NCBI GenBank assembly: GCA_000632805.1
Contig: CP007444.1
Location: forward strand, 2,170,001-2,234,000
Direction: 5' to 3'
DNA: 64,000 bases
DNA from: Dyella jiangningensis
Lineage (GTDB): Bacteria > Pseudomonadota > Gammaproteobacteria > Xanthomonadales > Rhodanobacteraceae
The notes under the pieces are model-generated. The model saw nothing but the letters and a program-made list of their open reading frames with translations. It had not been told where the DNA came from and made no database searches. The position numbers and the translations under genes are program-made. Position 1 is the stretch's first letter. The number at the start of each line of letters is the position of its first letter. This document shows positions 8,865-17,908 of this stretch, in pieces.

Positions 8865-10346
8865 TCATCGGGCCGTGGAAGCCTGCGGGGCCTTGGCCGC
8901 GTCGATATCGGCGACCTCCGCCGTACTGTCGAACCCGCCACCCAGCGCTTCGATCAGGCGGACGGAAATGTCGATCTGCTCACTCTCCAGCGCAGCGAGT
9001 CGCTGTTGCGCCGTCAACAACTGCTGGCGGCTCGTGAGCGGCGTGAGCGGACCCTTCAGGCCGCCCTTGTAGGCCTTCATGGCGTCATCCCAGCTTTTTT
9101 GCGCGTCATCCACCGCGCGCTTTTCCAGCGTGATCTGCTGGCGCACGGACGCGAGCGCGGAAACCTGGTCGGAGACATCGTTCAAGGCGCTGACGACCAG
9201 GCCGTTGTAGCGCGCCACCATCGCGTCATATGCGGCATCCGCCCCAGCGAGACGAGCGCGACGATGGCCGCCATCGAAGATCGGCAAGCTCAGCGCCGGG
9301 CCAAATGCATACTGGCGTGCAGGCAGCTGAAGCACGTTGGTACTGCCGCCGACGGCGATAACGCCCGCCATGGCGCTGAGGCTGATGTTCGGCAGGAAGT
9401 CGGCCTTTGCCGCCTTGATGTCCTTGCTCGCCGCTTCGATTTCCCAGCGCGCCGCCACCAGGTCGGCGCGACGGCCGATCAGATCCACCGGCAGCTTGTC
9501 GGGCAGGACCGCAGGACCGCGATCCAGCATGTGCGGGCGGCCGATGGCGAGACCGCGATCCGGCCCCTGCCCCAGCAAGACCGATAGGCTGCTGCGCGCG
9601 GCATCGATGGCGCGATCAGCCGCCACCTTCTGCTGTTCGGCGCTGGCCAGCTGCGAATCGGCCAGATGTTCCTGCTGCGGCGTTTCCAGCCCGCCGGCAA
9701 CGAGCTTGCGCGTGACGTCGAGCGACTGGCTCGCGCGCTGCAGCTCGGCTTCGGCCACGTCCTGTTGGGCAAACGCATAACCCAGGTGCACATAGGCGCG
9801 CGCCACGTTCACGGACAGTTCGATGCGCGCGGCATAGGCATCGATCTGCGCGGCGCGGCTATGACCCAGCGCGCCTTCCCATTGCGCACGCTTGCCGCCC
9901 CACAGGTCGAGGTCCCAGGAGAACTCGCCCATGATGGACTTGCTCCAGGCGAAGGTGCCCAGCACATACGGCGGATAGATCGGGTTCTTCTTGGACAGGT
10001 AGGCACCGGTGATCGATGCATCGAGCTTGGCCTGCGGCATGCGCCCCGCATTGACGCTGTCGGCCACCGCTTGTGCCTGCCGCGCACGCGCCTGCGCCTG
10101 CTCTAGGCTGGGGTTGGTCTTGAGCGCTTCCTCGATGAGCGAGGAGAGCTGTGGATCGCCATACGCCACCCACCAGTCCTGCGATGGCCATGCCGTGGGG
10201 CTCAGCTGCACGTCGGCCAGGCTGCGCTCGGAAGCGAGCGCGCCGGAGTCGGTCATGGTGCCCGTGGTGTGCAGGCCGCGACTGGTGGCGCAACCGGTCA
10301 TGACCAGGCAGAGCGCAACGGCGGCAGGGAGTGCGAAAGAACGCAT
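8865..10346 (-). CDS. Efflux outer-membrane factor, NodT-type lipoprotein
   Basis: The 493-residue protein is a TolC-like outer-membrane channel of RND pumps. The first 18 residues are a lipoprotein signal with lipobox 'VMTGC', giving an acylated Cys18. Two OEP repeats follow, with long periodic Ala/Gln-rich helices and the typical 'LVAGGLETPQQ' and 'AYKGGLKGPLTPL' turns. The inner-membrane pump and adaptor are not adjacent, so it must partner with components encoded elsewhere. ATG 10346 gives a proper signal peptide; longer starts do not. It is divergent from the OsmC-like gene. Confidence 0.9.
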   Translation of the reverse strand: MRSFALPAAVALCLVMTGCATSRGLHTTGTMTDSGALASERSLADVQLSPTAWPSQDWWVAYGDPQLSSLIEEALKTNPSLEQAQARARQAQAVADSVNAGRMPQAKLDASITGAYLSKKNPIYPPYVLGTFAWSKSIMGEFSWDLDLWGGKRAQWEGALGHSRAAQIDAYAARIELSVNVARAYVHLGYAFAQQDVAEAELQRASQSLDVTRKLVAGGLETPQQEHLADSQLASAEQQKVAADRAIDAARSSLSVLLGQGPDRGLAIGRPHMLDRGPAVLPDKLPVDLIGRRADLVAARWEIEAASKDIKAAKADFLPNISLSAMAGVIAVGGSTNVLQLPARQYAFGPALSLPIFDGGHRRARLAGADAAYDAMVARYNGLVVSALNDVSDQVSALASVRQQITLEKRAVDDAQKSWDDAMKAYKGGLKGPLTPLTSRQQLLTAQQRLAALESEQIDISVRLIEALGGGFDSTAEVADIDAAKAPQASTAR

Positions 10347-10638
10347 GGCGAAGATCATCCGGAAGCGAGTGGAGGCCGCGCGATGCGCCTGAACGACGCG
10401 ATGGCGGACCATGTGCGGGCGACCTCGCCTGGAGGCTGTCCAGGCCAGCCGGCCGTATATGCACATGCAGCAAATTATATCGTTGCGACGGTGCCGTCGC
10501 ATCGCGCGGCAGGCCCGCGACGCGCGAAAACGGCTACTACCATGGTCCAATGGCAAAGATCATGCGCACGCTCCCCTTGGCGCACGCCACGCCTTTGCCT
10601 ATGGTTCGAGCGATGCATCACCTCCCAGGAGCACAACC

Positions 10639-11055
10639 ATGTCGCGCGTTTCGTCCGCCACCGTCGTATCCACCGACAGCAACTATCTTCATCACATCCA
10701 CGCGGGCCACTACGCCATGGATACGGATGAACCGCTCAAGCTCGGCGGCCAGGGCGCCGCTCCCGCGCCATTTGACTACTACCTTGCGTCGCTTGCGGCC
10801 TGCACCGCGATCACACTGCGCATGTACGCGCAACGCAAGGGGTGGGATCTCGGCGAATTTCGCGCTGAACTGGCGATGGAGCGTGACGACGACGGCAAGC
10901 TGCACGTACGCCGCACACTGCACGCGACCGGCCCCTTGTGCGACGAGCAATGGCAGCGCCTGCTCGAGATCGTGGCCAATACGCCGGTCACCAAAGCCAT
11001 GCGCGAAGGCGTCGACATCACCAGCGTGAAAGGCACCACCAGCGCAACGGATTGA
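10639..11055 (+). CDS. OsmC-family peroxiredoxin-like protein
   Basis: The 138-residue protein belongs to the OsmC/Ohr superfamily, thiol-dependent organic hydroperoxide reductases active in the cytoplasm. It contains the family segment 'APAPFDYYLASLAACTAITLRMYA', whose Cys is the conserved one of the helix, and ends with 'ITSVKGTT'. The first redox Cys position of canonical OsmC is not obvious, and the YhfA-like subgroup also lacks strict conservation. The start has an AGGAG ribosome-binding site at good distance. Divergent from the efflux lipoprotein gene. Confidence 0.85.
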   Translation: MSRVSSATVVSTDSNYLHHIHAGHYAMDTDEPLKLGGQGAAPAPFDYYLASLAACTAITLRMYAQRKGWDLGEFRAELAMERDDDGKLHVRRTLHATGPLCDEQWQRLLEIVANTPVTKAMREGVDITSVKGTTSATD

Positions 11056-11372
11056 TCCAAAAGCAGCTTGCAATGTGACCAACTGCACAAGCACAACCAT
11101 GAGAGGCGTCTTGGCCCATGGCGCCCCGCGTGCTTTCACCGTAACGTCACTGCGCGGCATGGCAAAGTGCGCCGTGGAAAGTCGTTTGCGTCGCCCTGAC
11201 GATCGCAAGATGTAGCGGAACCCGCTTAGGCATCATGCGCGACCGGTTGCCCACGGTCGCGCAAGGGGCAGCGCTCCAATGCAAGAACCGGCGTCGACGC
11301 ATGTGTCCAGCCGGCCGCAGAGCCGGCGATCCTTGAGAACCGGCCGACAGCGGTAGACACGGGGAGGTAGTC
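11056..11372. other. Intergenic region, no gene seen
   Basis: About 317 bases lie between the OsmC-like and kinase genes. I see no plausible coding frame, RNA gene or strong repeat. It should contain the promoter of the MASE1 kinase gene, whose Shine-Dalgarno GGGAGG is at its right end. Confidence 0.4.
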
Positions 11373-13012
11373 ATGGGGGAAGCGAGCGTGTTGCGTGAGT
11401 GGGGTCGCCACGGGGCGATCTGTGCAGGCTATGCACTCCTCTACGTGCTGCTTCGCGACTTCTCGGTATCGCACTGGAACCTTCCCGCCGGCCTGCGTGT
11501 CGCCTGCCTGCTCCTGCTTCCTTATCGCTACTGGCCCGCGCTGTTCATTGGCGAATCGCTGCCGGTGGGATACCACGCCTGGGATTGCCACGATCAATTC
11601 GGTTGGCGCTGGGCCGCGCTCGCCGCCATACCGCCGATCCTGCCGATCTCGTTCGCCGTTGCCTGGGCGAAGCGTCATGCGCGACTGATGCTCGGCGCGC
11701 GGCAGGTGAACATGACGATGTTGCTCGGCGTCATCCTTGCCGGCGCGATACTCACCGCCGCGGGCAACGCCCTCACGCTCGCTGCCACGCAGTTGCCGCC
11801 GGACAGCCCGCCGCTCATCATCACCAGCCAGATCCTATTCGGCTATTTCCTCGGCAACTATCTGGGCGCCATCGCATTGGTGCCGACCGTGCTGGTGGTT
11901 CAACTCGCCTTGTCGCGAGGCGCGCGTCTCACCCAGAGCGCTACGCGCTGGTACGGCCACCTCACACGCGACTGCCTGATCGGCGTACTGCTTCCGCTGA
12001 TCGTGCTCGTGGGCCTGGTATTCAGCAGCCAGGGCGACAGCATGCAGGTGTTCCGCATTGCCATGTTCCTTCCGGTGGCATGGCTGACGTCGCGTTACGG
12101 CTGGCAGGGCGCCGCCATCGGCGGCACGCTCGCCAGCTTCGCCGTGACGATGACGTCCACCATGGTGCGCGACCCAGGCGTCATCCAGGCGCAGGCAATG
12201 ATGGCGTTCGCCGTCACCACGCTCCTTCTGCTCGGCTCGCGCATCGCGCACCAGGTTCATACGACCAGCACGGTTCAGCTCGATACCTTGCGCGGCTTCC
12301 AGCTGGCCCAGCAAGGCCTGTACCTCGAAGAGCTTCGCATGCGCCAGGCGGCCGACGCACTGGAGCACATCGGGCAGAGCATCCGCGAAAACCACAACCG
12401 CCTGCTCGATCGCCTGCGGCACGTGCTGCCGGCGAACGAGGAACACATCTACTCGCGCCATGTGGTGCTGGCGCAACATGAAATGCACCGGCTGGCCAAT
12501 GCACTGCACCCTCGCGGCTGGCGCGAACGCGGCGTACCGGCCACCTTGCGCGAAGGGCCCTTTGCGCAGGCCGTGCACCTGACCGGCGCCACCTACCAAT
12601 GCGATCTTTCTGGCCGCGGCCTTAGTCAGCTGGCCCCGGATGTACATCTCACGCTGTACCGCCTTGCCTGCGAGGTACTGGTGTACGTGCTTTCCCGCGC
12701 GCCGATGCAGCACGTGCACCTGCAGCTTCGCGGCGGCTACACCGGGGGAAGGCGCTGGGTGGTCATGCGCCTTGTCGGCGAGCTCGCGACCGCCAACGAA
12801 ACGAAACCGGGCCGAGGCCCGATGCTGACTCATGGAAGCAGGCCATGACCCTGCTCGGCGCCAGCGGGCTCGGCATGAACACGATCCGCGATCGTGCACA
12901 CATCTATGGCGGTGTGGTCCACGTGCGCGACTCGCAACAGGGGCTCGGTGTCACGCTGCTGCTGCACGATTCATTGCGATCGATGCCGATCCACCAGGGT
13001 GCCTCCGGCTGA
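11373..13012 (+). pseudogene. MASE1-domain sensor kinase-like gene with a frameshift in the ATPase domain
   Basis: The first frame (11373-12848) encodes 491 residues: about eight membrane helices of MASE1 type (1-310), a helical dimerisation region, and the first part of a HATPase domain. The second frame continues from about 12780 to the stop at 13012 with 'DADSWKQAMTLLGASGLGM', which is the G-box of the same ATPase domain. The in-frame ATG of that part (12845) overlaps the first stop. The ATP-binding site is therefore split between frames. The usual His phosphorylation motif is not clear either. It may be a decayed kinase or carry a single-base sequencing error. The 5' start has a GGGAGG ribosome-binding site. 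Confidence 0.75.
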
Positions 13013-13023
13013 AGGCACCCTGG
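12994..13023. terminator. Bidirectional terminator between convergent genes
   Basis: Perfect 11-bp arms CCAGGGTGCCT and AGGCACCCTGG surround an 8-base loop that contains the kinase-fragment stop codon. On the plus strand CAAAATCATT follows. Its position between convergent genes fits a shared terminator. Confidence 0.65.
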
Positions 13024-13037
13024 CAAAATCATTCAGT

Positions 13038-13502
13038 TCAGATCCCGCGCGAACTGCACTCGATCGGATCCTTGCAATCACCGTCGGCAGCGTAGACGCG
13101 CGCCGTGCCATCAGGCTGCGGCGACACCAGCACCTTGGTGGTCGCATCCTGGTAGACGATCTCACCCGCCTGCGTGGTGGCTGCCAATGGTTCCTGTGGC
13201 GTTGCGACTCGCGAAGCATCCACGCCCACCGGGAGCGCCAGGAAGCTTCCGCCCGACCTGGCGAACGCCGCGCGCACCTTGCCGCTCAGATCGTTGATCT
13301 GCACATAGCGAATGCCATTGCGTTCGAACACGTAGACATGCCAATGCGGACTGGCGCTGACGTCGGTGGCATTGGGCCACGACTGGCCGAGCCCGCTGGC
13401 TGGCGCAGCGCCCTGGGCGATGGCGGAAGCTGGAGCCAGCACCGCCAGGGCGAGGCCTGCGGCGGCGAGACTTGCAAAACGACGGCTGCGTGCATGCTGC
13501 AT
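13038..13502 (-). CDS. Secreted hypothetical protein
   Basis: The 154-residue protein has a Sec signal peptide (about 1-29, Ala-rich core, cleavage near 'AIAQG'). The mature part of about 125 residues is rich in beta-type segments such as 'HWHVYVFERNGIRYVQIND'. Two Cys near the C-terminus ('GDCKDPIECSS') could form a disulphide in the periplasm. I do not recognise a family. The start is supported by a strong AAGGAGGG ribosome-binding site. It is convergent with the kinase gene. Confidence 0.82.
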   Translation of the reverse strand: MQHARSRRFASLAAAGLALAVLAPASAIAQGAAPASGLGQSWPNATDVSASPHWHVYVFERNGIRYVQINDLSGKVRAAFARSGGSFLALPVGVDASRVATPQEPLAATTQAGEIVYQDATTKVLVSPQPDGTARVYAADGDCKDPIECSSRGI

Positions 13503-14065
13503 ATGTATTCCCTCCTTAGCTCATCCCAATTCCGAGACGCGTTGGTCCAGCGAGAACCGGCACAGCTTGCGACAAGCCGTCGACCCGGTCAGGCGAATGT
13601 GCCTTACGCACGAGTACGCGCGTAAGCCCTCGGCGAGCGCGGCACGTACCGAACATTCAGATTCGCAACGCACGACGCATGGGTCCTCACAACACATTCA
13701 CGACGTGGCGAGCACATGCGCAGCAAGATTCACCCCAACGTCACAACTGCCGCGCAAGGGATTTCGCCGGCGACGACATTCGCGTGAAGCAAATCACTGA
13801 ACCCGGGTCGAGCCGACGCGACGCGCAGGACGCGACGATCCAACGCTGTTTGCTGACGCACACCACGCACGAAGACGTAGCGGCACGGCGCTCGATACCG
13901 AGTGCACAACCAGGTACCAGCTGAATTCAATGCATCACAGCGCGCATTGCCCGCGCTGTCGAGCTTGGCGCAGCGCTCCTTTGAATCACGCGGAGTCGAC
14001 GTGCTACCGCTTCATCATGGTAATGAAGCAGACATGTCGCACGTCCATCGCCGCCCGGCACCGCC
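13503..14065. other. 563-base region without a convincing gene
   Basis: Open frames here overlap in several registers and show no protein-like conservation. A partial palindrome, CTTACGC with GCGTAAG, lies around 13592-13617. The promoter of the secreted-protein gene must lie at the left end and that of the oxidoreductase at the right. Confidence 0.4.
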
Positions 14066-15073
14066 ATGAATACCGCATCGCTTCCAACCACCATGACCGA
14101 GATAGGCTTGGCCGAACACGGCGGCCCCGAGGTGCTGCAACCGCAGATCGTGGCGATGCCCACGCCCGGTGTCGGGGAGCTGCTGGTGCAGGTGGCGGCC
14201 GCAGGCGTCAACCGACCCGATGCACTGCAACGCGCGGGACTGTATCCACCTCCACCCGGCGCCAGTCAAATTCCCGGACTGGAAGTGGCCGGCACCGTCG
14301 TCGCGCTTGGCGAAGGTGTCACCCGTGCCGCCGTCGGCGACACCGTATGCGCGCTGACCAACGGCGGCGGTTACGCACAGTATTGCGTCGTGCCTGAAGG
14401 CCAGGCGTTGCCGGTTCCACGGGGCATGTCCATGGTGCAGGCGGCCGCCATCCCTGAAACTTTTTTCACCGTATGGGCCAACCTGTTCGAGATCGGTCAT
14501 GCACGCCGCGGGGAAATCGCGCTCATCCACGGCGGCACCAGCGGCATCGGCACTACCGCCCTGATGCTCTGTCGGGAGTTCGGCATCCGCACCTTCGCCA
14601 CGGCAAGCAGCCTCGAAAAATGCGCAGCGATCCGCGAACTCGGCGGTGAACCCATCAATTACCGGCAGGAGGCATTTGCCGAAGTGGTGCTCGCGAAAAC
14701 CGAACATCACGGCGCCGATGTCATCCTCGACATCATGGGTGCCAGCTATTTTGACGATAACCTGGCGACGCTCGCGCGCGACGGACGGTTGTTGCTGATC
14801 GGCTTCCTCGGCGGCCCCATCGCCGAACGCGTCGACCTGCAGAAGATCGCCGTGAAACGCGCCATCGTAACCGGCTCCACCATGCGTACCCGCACCTGGC
14901 AGGAAAAAGCCGCCATTGCCGAAGCATTGCGCCAGCACGTATGGCCGGTGCTGGCCGAAGGCCGCTGCGTGCCGATCATCCACGCCAGCTACCCGCTCGA
15001 ACGCGCGGCTGACGCGCATCGTGATCTGGAGTCGCGCCAGCACATCGGAAAGATCGTGCTGGAAGTGACCTAG
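14066..15073 (+). CDS. NAD(P)H quinone oxidoreductase / zinc-type alcohol dehydrogenase superfamily
   Basis: The 335-residue protein is a medium-chain dehydrogenase without catalytic-zinc ligands, of the PIG3/quinone oxidoreductase type that reduces quinones or other enones with NADPH. It has the substrate-domain motif 'AAGVNRPDALQRAG' (about 48-61), 'GLEVAGTV' and the Rossmann loop 'IHGGTSGIGTTA'. An alternative ATG 27 bases downstream (MTEIGLAEHGG) would also suit the family start, and neither has a strong ribosome-binding site. Its end overlaps the convergent coiled-coil gene by 4 bases. Confidence 0.9.
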   Translation: MNTASLPTTMTEIGLAEHGGPEVLQPQIVAMPTPGVGELLVQVAAAGVNRPDALQRAGLYPPPPGASQIPGLEVAGTVVALGEGVTRAAVGDTVCALTNGGGYAQYCVVPEGQALPVPRGMSMVQAAAIPETFFTVWANLFEIGHARRGEIALIHGGTSGIGTTALMLCREFGIRTFATASSLEKCAAIRELGGEPINYRQEAFAEVVLAKTEHHGADVILDIMGASYFDDNLATLARDGRLLLIGFLGGPIAERVDLQKIAVKRAIVTGSTMRTRTWQEKAAIAEALRQHVWPVLAEGRCVPIIHASYPLERAADAHRDLESRQHIGKIVLEVT

Positions 15074-15300
15074 TAGGCGCCGGCTTCCAGGCTCGCCATG
15101 GACGGGAGTGATGTGCAGCCGCGCGAGGCCTCGGTGAGTTCCTCCATCAGCCGCCGCGCTTCACGTATTTGCATCTCGCCCGCAGGATGACGGCGCAGCT
15201 GGGCGCAAAGCAGTTCGATCTCCTGCTGCAACAAGGCATTCTGCTCGAGCAGTTCGTCGCACGCTCGGGAAAGAAGGTCGTTTTCGCGGTCCTGCTCCAT
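15070..15300 (-). CDS. Small coiled-coil hypothetical protein
   Basis: The 76-residue acidic protein is predicted helical. Residues 1-40 show leucines at heptad spacing ('LLEQNALLQQEIELLCAQL'), so dimerisation through a coiled coil is likely. No domain is recognised. It overlaps the convergent oxidoreductase gene by 4 bases and is divergent from the next small gene. Ribosome-binding site is weak, so expression is uncertain. Confidence 0.5.
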   Translation of the reverse strand: MEQDRENDLLSRACDELLEQNALLQQEIELLCAQLRRHPAGEMQIREARRLMEELTEASRGCTSLPSMASLEAGAY

Positions 15301-15418
15301 ACACGCACCGCTTGCCAGGAGGGGACATTTAAGCTGCCTGCGCGGCCGTTAAGCGGTCGTGACCCTTTGGATAAAGCTTTCGCGCCTCATTCATGGCCCC
15401 GGGGTGTAGGCTCGCGGG

Positions 15419-15646
15419 ATGCCAAAATCACGCGCCGAACTCGATCAGATGCTCGATGCGCTGGACAGCTTCGTTCCCGGCCTGGTGAGCAGCAAACCTC
15501 ACGCGGCTGATTTCTGGGAGGCCTTCAACACGCTGGCCCAGGCAGTACAGCAAAACGCCGGACCGGGCGACCATGACTGGGTCTGCGAGCGGCTTGACGC
15601 CATCCAGGAAAAGCACCACCTGGTGCCGCCTGCCGACCAGATCTGA
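15419..15646 (+). CDS. Small conserved-looking hypothetical protein
   Basis: The 75-residue acidic protein is probably all-helical ('DQMLDALDSFVPGLV', 'WVCERLDAIQEKHHLVP'). The codon pattern is like neighbouring real genes. I recognise no family or catalytic motif. It is followed by the remains of a universal-stress-protein gene on the other strand, so nothing in context suggests a role. Confidence 0.6.
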   Translation: MPKSRAELDQMLDALDSFVPGLVSSKPHAADFWEAFNTLAQAVQQNAGPGDHDWVCERLDAIQEKHHLVPPADQI

Positions 15647-15689
15647 TCGCACCCATACCGCGCCGCAACATCGGCATCCCGAGGCGACA

Positions 15690-16134
15690 GGTTCCCGGGA
15701 CGTCTGGTGGCAGACCAGCACCGGGACGTCGCAACTGATCGTGACCGGTGAGTCGCACTGCCCGGCAGCGCGTTCGAAACCATTGGTGTCCACGCGATGC
15801 CATCACGATCAGGTCGCACTGGTGCCTGGCCGCCGCGGCGATGATGGCCACATAGAGCGCGGGTCGAATACGAATTCCGTTTCGCACGGCACGCCGGCAG
15901 TCGCGGCACGGCGGCAGATGTCATCGGGCAGGCCCGCGCGCACTCCTTGGCGAGCTCCGTGTACGAATCGCATGACTGGATCGAGTCGGCCACCCAGGAA
16001 ATAGCCGGCAAAGGTGCGGCACGCGCATGTCCTACGCCTTCGCCTGCCGTCGCCTGGCCGGCTCGATGCCGGTATCGACGGCCTTGAGGGCGTGCTCGGA
16101 CCTGTCGACAGGGTAAAAGGATGCGCTGGTACAT
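15690..16134 (-). pseudogene. Degenerate universal stress protein (UspA-family) gene
   Basis: On the minus strand the ATG at 16134 opens with MYQRILLP, the standard Usp start. The match then moves to another frame: 'SEHALKAVDTGIEPARR' followed by a TAG stop. It goes on through other frames with 'YFLGGRLDPV', 'DSYTELAKE', 'AGVPCETE', 'AARHQCDLIVMASRGH' (the ATP-loop region) and ends near 15704 with 'DVPVLVCH'. Several frameshifts and a stop make this a clear pseudogene. It is divergent from two intact Usp genes and was probably once part of the same stress cluster. Confidence 0.82.
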
Positions 16135-16356
16135 GGCCTTGCCCCCTTGTCCTTTCGCAACCGGTGTAACCAGGCATGGCCGGACAATGTGGAGGACAGG
16201 TGGCAGCTCGTGCGACAGATTGACGCCCGGGCGCTCCGCCGACTTGCCGCAGGTCTACGCTGACAGCAGGCATCGTCACGACAGGCATTACACAGGGTTT
16301 AAGCAACGCTAGATGTCACCCCTTTCGCCGCTTGCGCGGCTTGCAGCGAGGCATCC

Positions 16357-16794
16357 ATGTTCAAGCACATCCTCATTCCGATCGACGGTTCCGAGCTTTC
16401 CAGGCGCGCTGCGATGAAAGGCATCGAACTGGCCAAGTTGTGCCAGGGGAAAATCACCGTCCTGCACGTTATCCCGCCCTTCCAGACCATCGCCTACATG
16501 GGTGCCCTGCTTGCTGCCACCGAGTTCGCCTACAACGAGCAGGCCAAGTTGGACGGTGCGCAATACCTGGCGGATATCCGCACCATGGCGGAGGCTGCCG
16601 GGGTTCCGTTCGAGGGCGAGGCCGACTTCGGCGACCAGCCCAGCGAAACCATTCTCAGCGTGGCGAAGGCCAAGCAATGCGACCTGATCGTGATGGGCTC
16701 GCACGGCCGGCGCGGCATGACCCGCCTGCTGCTGGGTAGCGAAACCCAGAAAGTATTGCTTGGCAGCCAGGTGCCGGTCCTGGTGTGCAACTGA
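16357..16794 (+). CDS. Universal stress protein, single domain
   Basis: The 145-residue protein is a UspA-fold nucleotide-binding protein. It opens with FKHILIPIDGSELS and ends with the ATP-binding G-2x-G-9x-G-S pattern in 'GSHGRRGMTRLLLGSET', followed by 'VPVLVCN'. The presence of this loop suggests the ATP-binding type. Such proteins are dimeric, cytoplasmic and induced by energy or redox stress. It is the first of three collinear stress-type genes (Usp, double Usp, MBL nuclease). Confidence 0.93.
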   Translation: MFKHILIPIDGSELSRRAAMKGIELAKLCQGKITVLHVIPPFQTIAYMGALLAATEFAYNEQAKLDGAQYLADIRTMAEAAGVPFEGEADFGDQPSETILSVAKAKQCDLIVMGSHGRRGMTRLLLGSETQKVLLGSQVPVLVCN

Positions 16795-17000
16795 CCGACT
16801 TTTGAAACCATCCGCGACTCGTGCAAAACCGGGCACGCCGGATCGACACCAAATCACGGCCAGGGATGACCGCCAGGGCACGGAATCCGCCCGGCGCATC
16901 CCCATTCGCCAGGAGGTTCCATGTCACTCGCCACTCGCACAGCCAGTATCAACACCTTGCACGGCGGCGTTTTCGGCCGTGTCCTTTCAGGCGAGAAAGC

Positions 17001-17849
17001 ATGAACACGACTCCCACAAAATCCATCGGCGCCCCGACGGATGTGCTGGCCCTGGTGACCGCCACATCGCCATGGAGCCCCGCCGCTGTCGCCGGCGCAT
17101 CCCTGGCTGCCGACTTCGATGCCCGCTTGAGCGGCTGCTACATCGACCCCGGCCTGCGCATGCTGCATGGCGGCGAGCCGGAACCGTCCGTTCTGGCCCT
17201 GTTGATTGACCCGCCGCACGAGAACCCGGAAGACCACGCCTCCTTCATTGCCTTGGCACGCGACGCGGGAGTGCATCGCGCGTCGTGGATAGTGACCCGT
17301 GCCGGCATTGCGCAGACGACGCGCCAGCTGGGTGCCTGGCATGACCTGATCGTGATCGAACGCGACATGGTGGATGAGGCCGTCGCCTTCGACGTGCTCG
17401 GCGAGGCGCTGCTCACCTGCCGCACGCCGTGCCTGCTTCTTCCGCCTTCATGGCACGGACCGATCCGCCCGGAGCGCGTGGCGCTGGCGTGGAATGGCAG
17501 CATCGAATCGATTCGCGCGATCCATGCGGCGCTGCCGTTCCTGCACCGTGCGAGCGACGTGGTGTTGCTCGACGGTGAAGCCCCCGCTTACGACGACGAA
17601 CAGGAGCGCGCACCGCGCTTCGACCCGGCCGCCTATCTGATCAACCATGGCATCAAGGCGCGCGTGCGACGCGTGCACGCCGCGCCCAGCGAGGCGGGTG
17701 CGGCCCTGTTGCGGGAAGTCGAAGCCACCAAGGCGAAGCTGCTGGTGATGGGCGCCTACGGTCATTCGCGGGTACGCGAGCGCGTGCTGGGCGGCGCCAC
17801 GCGCCATATCCTGCAGCACGTCAACGTGCCGATACTGATGCAGCATTGA
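17001..17849 (+). CDS. Universal stress protein, tandem-domain type
   Basis: The 282-residue protein has two Usp-like domains. The first (about 1-140) is degenerate and lacks the ATP loop. The second (about 150-282) has 'ERVALAWNGSIESIRA' and the loop 'GAYGHSRVRERVLGGATRHIL'. ATG 17001 is supported by a GCGAGAAAG ribosome-binding site; an earlier start is unlikely. It lies 206 bases after the single-domain Usp gene and 59 bases before the MBL gene, suggesting co-expression under stress. Confidence 0.88.
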   Translation: MNTTPTKSIGAPTDVLALVTATSPWSPAAVAGASLAADFDARLSGCYIDPGLRMLHGGEPEPSVLALLIDPPHENPEDHASFIALARDAGVHRASWIVTRAGIAQTTRQLGAWHDLIVIERDMVDEAVAFDVLGEALLTCRTPCLLLPPSWHGPIRPERVALAWNGSIESIRAIHAALPFLHRASDVVLLDGEAPAYDDEQERAPRFDPAAYLINHGIKARVRRVHAAPSEAGAALLREVEATKAKLLVMGAYGHSRVRERVLGGATRHILQHVNVPILMQH

Positions 17850-17908
17850 CGGCAACAGTCCCAACACGGCAGACCACATTCAACTCACCTCACCCAGGAA
17901 CGCGACGC

